A program made the translations under genes and the position numbers. A stretch of 12,643 nucleotides of DNA from Pseudomonadota bacterium (GTDB lineage: Bacteria > Pseudomonadota > Gammaproteobacteria > Burkholderiales > Burkholderiaceae_D). Below are positions 7,951-12,643 of this stretch, one piece after another; position 1 is the first letter of the stretch, and every line of letters begins with the position of its first letter. The notes under the pieces were generated by a model. That model worked only from the letters and a program-made list of their open reading frames with translations, was not told the DNA's origin and searched no databases. The stretch spans positions 1 through 12,643 of the forward strand of contig JAEVZY010000053.1 of NCBI GenBank assembly GCA_023392035.1. Reading direction: 5' to 3'.

Positions 7951-9030
7951 ATGGACGACAAAAAATCCCTGAACGCATCGGAAAAAGGCAAAGCCCTGGC
8001 GGCCGCGCTGTCCCAGATCGAAAAGCAATTCGGCAAAGGTTCGGTCATGCGCATGGCCGACGGTGCGGTGGCGGAAGAAGTGCAAGTCGTTTCCACCGGT
8101 TCGCTCAGCCTGGACATTGCCTTGGGCGTGGGCGGCTTACCGCGCGGCCGGGTGGTGGAAATCTACGGTCCTGAATCCTCCGGTAAAACCACGCTGACCC
8201 TGCAAGCCATCGCCGAGATGCAAAAGCTGGGCGGTACCTGCGCCTTCATCGACGCCGAACACGCGCTGGATACGGTGTATGCACAAAAGCTGGGTGTGAA
8301 TCTTTCCGACCTGCTGATTTCCCAGCCCGATACCGGCGAACAGGCATTGGAAATTACCGATGCCCTGGTGCGTTCCGGCGCGGTGGACCTGGTGGTGATC
8401 GACTCGGTGGCAGCATTGACGCCCAAGGCCGAGATCGAAGGCGACATGGGCGACTCGCTGCCGGGCCTGCAAGCCCGCCTGATGTCGCAAGCCCTGCGCA
8501 AGCTGACCGGATCGATCAATCGCACCAATACCCTGGTGATCTTCATCAACCAGATCCGCATGAAGATTGGCGTCATGTTCGGCAACCCCGAAACCACCAC
8601 CGGTGGCAATGCGCTCAAGTTTTATGCCTCGGTGCGCCTGGACATTCGTCGTACCGGCTCCATCAAGTCGGGCGATGAGGTGATCGGCAATGAGACCAAG
8701 GTCAAGGTGGTCAAGAACAAGGTGGCGCCGCCCTTCAAGGAAGCGCATTTCGACATTCTGTACGGAGAAGGCACCTCGCGCGAAGGCGAAATCATCGATC
8801 TGGGGGTGGAAGCACGGGTCGTTGAAAAATCCGGCGCCAGCTACAGCTATAACGGCGATCGCATCGGTCAGGGCAAGGACAATTGCCGCAACTTCCTGAA
8901 AGAGCACCCCGAGCTGGCCTTTGAAATTGAAAACAAGGTACGCGAATCGCTGGACGTGCCCCTGCTGCCGGCGCCCGCCGGCAGCGAAACCGCCGCCGCC
9001 AAGAAAGTGCCGGCGCGCGAAGTGGAGTGA
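7951..9030 (+). CDS. recA: RecA recombinase
   Basis: ATP-dependent DNA strand-exchange protein and SOS co-protease; it forms filaments on single-stranded DNA and triggers LexA cleavage. The 359 residues include Walker A GPESSGKT (73-80), catalytic Glu103 in DAEHALD, Walker B LVVID (147-151), loop L1 (about 163-172, EGDMGDSLPG), loop L2 (about 201-218, from QIRMKIGVMF to TTTGG) and the family signature ALKFYASVRL (221-230). The C-terminal tail is acidic and Ala/Pro-rich, as usual. The ATG at 7951 is preceded by AAAGAGA a few bases upstream, and MDDKKS is a standard beta-proteobacterial RecA N-terminus. recX follows after 79 bp containing a hairpin. Regulated by the LexA box at 7852-7869. Confidence 0.99.
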   Translation: MDDKKSLNASEKGKALAAALSQIEKQFGKGSVMRMADGAVAEEVQVVSTGSLSLDIALGVGGLPRGRVVEIYGPESSGKTTLTLQAIAEMQKLGGTCAFIDAEHALDTVYAQKLGVNLSDLLISQPDTGEQALEITDALVRSGAVDLVVIDSVAALTPKAEIEGDMGDSLPGLQARLMSQALRKLTGSINRTNTLVIFINQIRMKIGVMFGNPETTTGGNALKFYASVRLDIRRTGSIKSGDEVIGNETKVKVVKNKVAPPFKEAHFDILYGEGTSREGEIIDLGVEARVVEKSGASYSYNGDRIGQGKDNCRNFLKEHPELAFEIENKVRESLDVPLLPAPAGSETAAAKKVPAREVE

Positions 9031-9042
9031 TTGCCATGTGGA

Positions 9043-9071
9043 CAGGGGCTGCGGCGGTATTGCAGCCCCTG
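9043..9071 (+). terminator. Strong hairpin between recA and recX (attenuator-like)
   Basis: CAGGGGCTGC (9043-9052) pairs perfectly with GCAGCCCCTG (9062-9071) around a 9-base loop. It begins 12 bases after the recA stop. There is no U-run after it, so it is not a classic intrinsic terminator. In E. coli a leaky terminator in the same place keeps recX expression at a small fraction of recA; a similar attenuating or mRNA-stabilising role is inferred here. Confidence 0.6.
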
Positions 9072-9109
9072 CTTCACTCATTCACGCCCTCAAATCCGCA
9101 ATCCCTTCC

Positions 9110-9571
9110 ATGCCCGCGCCCAAGCCCAGCCTGAAAGCGCGGGCATTGCGTTATCTGGCCCAGCGCGAACACAGCCGCCTGGAACTGGCGCGCAAGCTGG
9201 CACGCCATGCCAGCGAAGAAGACAATATCGAGCGCCTGCTCGACGAACTGGAAGCGGCCAAATTTCTCTCCAACGAAAGATTCTCGGAAGCGCTGGTGCA
9301 CCGGCGCGCCGCCCGCTTCGGCAACCAACGCATCCTTTCAGAACTTCAAAGCCATGGCTTGCGCGGGCCCGCCCTCGACCAGCTGAAGGCCAGCCTCAAA
9401 ACCGATGAAGTGGAACGGGCGCTGGAAATCCTGCGGCGTAAATATGCGGTTCCCGCCAGGGACATGGAAACCCGCGCCAAGCAGATGCGCTTTCTCCTGC
9501 AGCGCGGCTTTGGCCAGGAGGCGATTCGCCAGGCCATCAAGCGCTTTGAAGCGGAACAGGTCGCTGATTAA
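9110..9571 (+). CDS. recX: Regulatory protein RecX
   Basis: Small cytosolic modulator that caps or destabilises RecA filaments. The 153-residue product is normal in length and shows the three-repeat helical layout of the family: LKARALRYLAQREHSRLELA (8-27), then FLSNERFSEALVHRRAARFG (47 onward), then a C-terminal repeat with MRFLLQRGFGQEAIRQAIK. The ATG at 9110 is chosen because family similarity starts at the following residues; the open frame extends back to 8921, but that part overlaps recA in another frame. The ribosome site is poor (pyrimidine-rich), consistent with low translation. It follows recA with a hairpin between them, so it is probably expressed from read-through of the SOS-controlled recA promoter. 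Confidence 0.93.
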   Translation: MPAPKPSLKARALRYLAQREHSRLELARKLARHASEEDNIERLLDELEAAKFLSNERFSEALVHRRAARFGNQRILSELQSHGLRGPALDQLKASLKTDEVERALEILRRKYAVPARDMETRAKQMRFLLQRGFGQEAIRQAIKRFEAEQVAD

Positions 9572-9608
9572 GTCCGCTTGAGTCTCCGCTTGGGTCCCCA
9601 ATTAAGTC
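9567..9608 (+). repeat. Short repeats spanning the recX stop
   Basis: The octamer ATTAAGTC occurs at 9567-9574 (containing the recX TAA) and again at 9601-9608. Between them lie two near-identical units, CCGCTTGAGTCT and CCGCTTGGGTCC, in tandem. This looks like a local duplication or replication slippage at the gene end; no function is apparent. Confidence 0.5.
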
Positions 9609-9613
9609 ACGCC

Positions 9614-9662
9614 GGCAATCGCGGCCAGTCCGGGCCTGCCCATCATTAATCCCTCTTGATGG
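9614..9662 (+). other. Pair of inverted repeats downstream of recX (possible recX terminator)
   Basis: Two imperfect hairpins follow recX. In the first, GGCA (9614-9617) plus GGCC (9623-9626) pair with GGCC and TGCC (9633-9640), leaving a five-base bulge. In the second, CCATCA (9640-9645) pairs with TGATGG (9657-9662). Neither ends in a U-run. They could stop or stabilise the recA-recX message, but the evidence is weak. The rest of the 320 bp non-coding stretch 9572-9891 is AT-richer than its surroundings, with a GCAAATTTGC palindrome at 9691-9700 and a T-run at 9725-9730 without a clear stem. Confidence 0.3.
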
Positions 9663-9774
9663 CTATGATCAGGCATCCGTTTTGGATGTTGCAAATTTGC
9701 GTTCAAATCGGCTGTCCGCGTCAGTTTTTTAGAGGGAAAACGGCGATTCAGCTCATTTTTCGATAGTCCTGCTG

Positions 9775-9783
9775 TGCTACACT
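9775..9783 (+). promoter_or_regulatory. Extended -10 promoter for DUF2889-sucC-sucD
   Basis: TGC followed by TACACT forms an extended -10 (TGn plus a hexamer with four of six consensus matches) in the AT-rich part of the gap. Upstream T-rich sequence around 9755-9762 offers only a poor -35, which extended -10 promoters tolerate. Transcription would start near 9790, about 100 bases before the DUF2889 ATG. Confidence 0.42.
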
Positions 9784-9891
9784 CGCAAGCTTTGCGGCAC
9801 TTGTCGTGGCGGCAATCCGGACCCGATCCGGCACCCCGTGCGCCTTGCGTCAAACCAGGTTTCACCGCGCTCTTTCAGCGCCGTCGGTACT

Positions 9892-10527
9892 ATGCCTTTG
9901 TCAGCGCCTTCATCAACCGGCCCCAAGCGAGTTCTCAAACACACCCGCGCCATTCAGGTCCAGGCCTTTGCCCGGGACGACGGGCTTTGGGATATCGAAG
10001 CCAACATCACCGATACCAAGACCCGACCCACCAAGCTCATGCGCGGCATCCGCGAAGCGGGCCAGCCCATCCATGACCTGTGGCTGCGCATCACCATCGA
10101 TACCCAGTTCAATATCCTGGAAGCGCAAGCCGTATCGGATGGCGTGCCTTATCCCGGCTCTTGCGATCGGGTCGGAGGGCAATATCAGCGTCTGGTTGGT
10201 TTGAACCTGGTGAAAGGTTTTCGCCACGCAGTGCGCGAACGCTTGAGCGGCACGCAAGGCTGCACCCATCTCACCGAATTGACCCAGGTCCTGCCCACCG
10301 CCGCCATCCAGGCGTTTGCCGGCGATGTGATCGATACCGTCGAAGGCAAGAATCCAGACGGCAGCGTGCAAATGCCTTTCCAGCTCGGCAAATGCCGCGC
10401 TTTGCGTACCGATGGCCCGGTCGTGGCCCAGTTTTATCCGCGTTGGGCGGTAGCCAATGCCGATGATCGGCAAGACGAAGAATCCCCCATCCCTTTTCAA
10501 TCAGCGTCTATAAGGAAGCTCGCATGA
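9892..10527 (+). CDS. DUF2889 domain-containing protein of unknown function
   Basis: I recognise the family as DUF2889 but no biochemical role is known to me. The 211-residue protein has no signal peptide or membrane segment, so it is probably cytosolic. Conserved-looking features are KRVLKHTRAIQVQAFARDDG (12-31), WDIEANITDTK (33-43), HDLWLRITIDTQFNI (61-75), VPYPGSC (85-91), LVGLNLVKGF (101-110) and GCTHLTELTQVLP (123-135). Cys91, Cys124, His17, His61 and His126 are candidate metal or redox residues, by inspection only. The ATG at 9892 is preferred; a GTG at 9838 is possible, but conservation appears to start after residue 10. Its TGA overlaps the sucC ATG as ATGA, and the sucC ribosome site lies inside this gene, so the two should be translationally coupled. 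This placement suggests a link to succinyl-CoA synthetase or the TCA cycle, which is unproven. Confidence 0.86.
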   Translation: MPLSAPSSTGPKRVLKHTRAIQVQAFARDDGLWDIEANITDTKTRPTKLMRGIREAGQPIHDLWLRITIDTQFNILEAQAVSDGVPYPGSCDRVGGQYQRLVGLNLVKGFRHAVRERLSGTQGCTHLTELTQVLPTAAIQAFAGDVIDTVEGKNPDGSVQMPFQLGKCRALRTDGPVVAQFYPRWAVANADDRQDEESPIPFQSASIRKLA

Positions 10528-11690
10528 AAATCCATGAGTATCAGGGTAAAGAAATCCTCCGCAAGTACGGGGTGACAGTTCCACGCGGGATTCCCTGCAT
10601 GTCCGCTGATGATGCCGTCAAGGCAGCCGAACAACTGGGCGGCAAAGTGTGGGTGGTGAAGGCCCAGATCCATGCCGGTGGACGCGGCAAGGGCGGCGGC
10701 GTGAAAGTGGCCAAGTCGCTGGATGAGGTGAATACCTATGCCCACCAGATCATGGGCATGCAGCTGGTGACCCACCAGACCGGCCCGCAAGGCCAGAAAG
10801 TGCGCCGCCTGCTGATTGAAGAAGGCGCCGACATCAAGAAAGAACTGTACGTCTCCATGGTCACCGACCGCTTGAGCCAGCGCGTTGTGCTGATGGCCTC
10901 CAGCGAAGGCGGCATGGATATCGAAGAAGTGGCCGCCAGCCATCCGGAAAAAATCCACAAGGTCGAGATCGATCCGGCTACCGGCCTGACCAACGCGCAG
11001 GCGGATGACATCGCCGCCAAGATCGGCGTTCCGGCCGGCTCCATCGAGCAGGCCCGCGTGCTGCTGCAAAACCTGTACAAGGCCTACTGGGAAACCGATG
11101 CTTCCCTGGCCGAAATCAATCCGCTCATCCTGACCGGCGACGGCAAGGTGATCGCGCTGGACGCCAAGTTCAACTTCGACTCCAACGCCCTGTTCCGTCA
11201 TCCCGAGATCGTCGCCTACCGCGATCTGGATGAAGAAGATCCGGCCGAGATCGAAGCTTCCAAATTCGACCTGGCCTACATTTCCCTGGACGGCAATATC
11301 GGCTGCCTGGTGAATGGCGCCGGCCTGGCGATGGCTACCATGGACACCATCAAGCTGTTCGGCGGCGAGCCGGCCAACTTCCTCGACGTCGGCGGTGGCG
11401 CCACGGCCGAGAAAGTGACCGAAGCCTTCAAGATCATGTTGAAGAACCCGGGCCTGAAAGCGATCCTGGTCAACATCTTCGGCGGCATCATGCGCTGCGA
11501 CGTGATTGCCGAAGGCGTGATCACCGCTTCGCGCGCCGTGAAACTGGGCGTGCCGCTGGTGGTGCGCATGAAGGGCACCAACGAAGAGATCGGCAAGAAA
11601 ATGCTGGCCGACTCCGGACTGCCGATCATCTCCGCTGACACCATGGAAGAAGCCGCGCAGAAGGTTGTCGCTGCCGCCCAAGGCAAATAA
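10524..11690 (+). CDS. sucC: Succinyl-CoA synthetase (ADP-forming) beta subunit
   Basis: Beta subunit of the TCA-cycle enzyme that interconverts succinyl-CoA and succinate with ATP formation. The 388 residues equal the E. coli length. The N-terminal ATP-grasp domain shows MKIHEYQGKEILRKYG (1-16), Lys46 in VVKAQIHAGGRGKGGGVK (44-61) and TDASLAEINPLI around 192-203; the C-terminal half has NIFGGIMRCDVIAEGV from residue 317, the segment that meets the alpha subunit, and LVVRMKGTNEEIGKKML. A good ribosome site, AAGGAAG (10512-10518), stands 5 bp before the ATG. The gene overlaps the upstream DUF2889 stop by 4 bp and is followed 17 bp later by sucD, forming a tight operon. The family in proteobacteria usually prefers ATP; nucleotide specificity was not tested here. 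Confidence 0.98.
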   Translation: MKIHEYQGKEILRKYGVTVPRGIPCMSADDAVKAAEQLGGKVWVVKAQIHAGGRGKGGGVKVAKSLDEVNTYAHQIMGMQLVTHQTGPQGQKVRRLLIEEGADIKKELYVSMVTDRLSQRVVLMASSEGGMDIEEVAASHPEKIHKVEIDPATGLTNAQADDIAAKIGVPAGSIEQARVLLQNLYKAYWETDASLAEINPLILTGDGKVIALDAKFNFDSNALFRHPEIVAYRDLDEEDPAEIEASKFDLAYISLDGNIGCLVNGAGLAMATMDTIKLFGGEPANFLDVGGGATAEKVTEAFKIMLKNPGLKAILVNIFGGIMRCDVIAEGVITASRAVKLGVPLVVRMKGTNEEIGKKMLADSGLPIISADTMEEAAQKVVAAAQGK

Positions 11691-11707
11691 TCGCAAGGAA
11701 CACAAAC

Positions 11708-12589
11708 ATGTCGATCCTGATCAATAAAGACACCAAAGTCATCACCCAAGGCATCACCGGCAAGACCGGCCAGTTCCATACCCGCATGTGCGTCGAGTAC
11801 GCCAACGGCAAGAACTGCTTCGTGGCGGGCGTCAATCCCAAGAAGGCCGGCGAAGATTTCGAGGGCATTCCGATTTTTGCCAACGTCGCCGAAGCCGCTG
11901 CCAAGACCGGCGCCACGGTTTCCGTGATCTATGTGCCGCCGGCCGGCGCCGCGGCCGCCATCAAGGAAGCGGTCGATGCCAAGCTGGAGCTGGCGATCTG
12001 CATCACCGAAGGCATTCCCGTACGCGACATGCTGGAAGTGAAAGACCACATGAAGCGCACCAACAGCAAGACCCTGCTGCTGGGCCCGAACTGCCCCGGC
12101 CTGATCACTCCGGATGAAATCAAGATCGGCATCATGCCCGGTCACATCCATCGCAAGGGCCGCATCGGCGTGGTGTCGCGCTCCGGCACCCTGACCTATG
12201 AAGCCGTGGCGCAGCTCACCGCGCTCGGCCTGGGCCAATCGTCGGCAGTCGGCATCGGCGGCGACCCGATCAATGGCTTGAAGCACATCGACGTCATGAA
12301 GATGTTCAACGACGATCCCGATACCGACGCCGTCATCATGATCGGCGAGATCGGCGGACCGGACGAAGCCAATGCGTCCTACTGGATCAAGGACAACATG
12401 AAGAAGCCGGTGGGCGGCTTCATCGCCGGCGTCACCGCGCCTCCGGGCAAGCGCATGGGCCATGCCGGCGCGCTGATCTCGGGCGGCGCCGACACCGCTG
12501 ACGCCAAGCTGCAGATCATGGAATCCTGCGGCATCAAGGTGACCCGCAATCCGTCGGAAATGGCACGTCTGCTCAAAGCCATGCTGTAA
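11708..12589 (+). CDS. sucD: Succinyl-CoA synthetase (ADP-forming) alpha subunit
   Basis: CoA-binding, phospho-histidine-carrying partner of SucC. The 293-residue product is close to the usual 289-295. It begins with the CoA-binding Rossmann domain (VITQGITGKTGQFHT, 11-25), followed by LLLGPNCPGLITPDE (123-137) and the ligase domain with GRIGVVSRSGTLTYE (151-165), VGIGGDPING (181-190) and GEIGGPDE (213-220). The active-site histidine is His252 in GKRMGHAGALISGG (247-260). Ribosome site AAGGAA (11695-11700) lies 7 bp before the ATG. It follows sucC by 17 bp and is probably translated in step with it to keep subunits equimolar. A strong hairpin starts 9 bp after the stop. Confidence 0.98.
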   Translation: MSILINKDTKVITQGITGKTGQFHTRMCVEYANGKNCFVAGVNPKKAGEDFEGIPIFANVAEAAAKTGATVSVIYVPPAGAAAAIKEAVDAKLELAICITEGIPVRDMLEVKDHMKRTNSKTLLLGPNCPGLITPDEIKIGIMPGHIHRKGRIGVVSRSGTLTYEAVAQLTALGLGQSSAVGIGGDPINGLKHIDVMKMFNDDPDTDAVIMIGEIGGPDEANASYWIKDNMKKPVGGFIAGVTAPPGKRMGHAGALISGGADTADAKLQIMESCGIKVTRNPSEMARLLKAML

Positions 12590-12598
12590 GCTGTGGAG

Positions 12599-12624
12599 TG
12601 CTGGCCGCCTGTGCGCGGCCAGCA
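12599..12624 (+). terminator. Hairpin downstream of sucD, probable transcription end
   Basis: TGCTGGCCGC (12599-12608) pairs perfectly with GCGGCCAGCA (12615-12624) around the loop CTGTGC. It begins 9 bases after the sucD stop. No U-run follows; instead there is a second small GC hairpin (12629-12641, loop GAA). It is likely a terminator or 3'-end stabiliser for the sucCD message; the sequence then runs off the window edge. Confidence 0.6.
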
Positions 12625-12643
12625 TCGGCGCGCGAAGCGCGGC

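Noticed and set aside
8921..9109. N-terminal extension of RecX into recA
   Set aside because: This part is an out-of-frame reading of the recA 3' end and intergenic hairpin; RecX similarity starts at the ATG at 9110.
9602..9865. An 87-codon minus-strand open frame in the recX-DUF2889 gap
   Set aside because: No recognisable domain, no ribosome site and composition unlike neighbouring genes; it also overlaps the candidate promoter region.
10497..11705. A 402-codon open frame antisense to sucC
   Set aside because: It lies exactly opposite a full-length, motif-complete sucC and has no independent evidence.
11276..12625. A 449-codon open frame antisense to sucC-sucD
   Set aside because: It crosses two certain genes, has shadow-like composition and no recognisable domain.

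Overview
This 12.6 kb stretch is GC-rich and almost fully coding. It looks like the core chromosome of a beta-proteobacterium of the order Burkholderiales, and an Oxalobacteraceae-like genome (Herbaspirillum/Collimonas type) is my best guess. The basis is the RecA N-terminus, the recA-recX-DUF2889-sucC-sucD order and the codon usage; no 16S or database comparison was possible. I see no insertion sequence, phage gene, tRNA, rRNA or CRISPR array.

Layout. (1) 210-1641, plus strand: purM (purine biosynthesis) and, 7 bp later, a small VOC/glyoxalase-fold protein. (2) 1672-7712, minus strand, read right to left: an OmpR-type response regulator, a TctE/QseC-type sensor kinase, a two-TM DUF4212 small subunit and a large sodium:solute symporter of the VC_2705 type. 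The first four genes are packed with gaps or overlaps of 2 to 11 bp. After a 96 bp gap comes a circularly permuted type-2 ATP-grasp protein, convergent with the VOC gene. (3) 7713-7950: a divergent control region with a candidate promoter for the regulator operon on the minus strand and a clear LexA (SOS) box overlapping the recA promoter. (4) 7951-9571, plus strand: recA and its modulator recX, separated by a strong hairpin. (5) 9572-9891: an AT-richer non-coding stretch with hairpins and an extended -10 promoter. (6) 9892-12589, plus strand: a DUF2889 protein whose stop codon overlaps the sucC start (ATGA), then sucC and sucD (succinyl-CoA synthetase), then a 10 bp perfect hairpin that probably ends the transcript.

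How the genes work together. The minus-strand group reads as a self-contained sense-and-import module: sensor and regulator are encoded with the two-part symporter they probably control. The symporter carries two additions to the ordinary SLC5 fold: a charged, probably helical cytoplasmic insert of about 115 residues and a textbook EF-hand calcium loop. recA-recX is the standard SOS recombination pair. DUF2889-sucC-sucD is a TCA-cycle operon that starts with a gene of unknown function. The points most worth following up are the EF-hand symporter with its two-component system, the ATP-grasp gene lacking its usual partners in view, and the DUF2889-sucC translational overlap.
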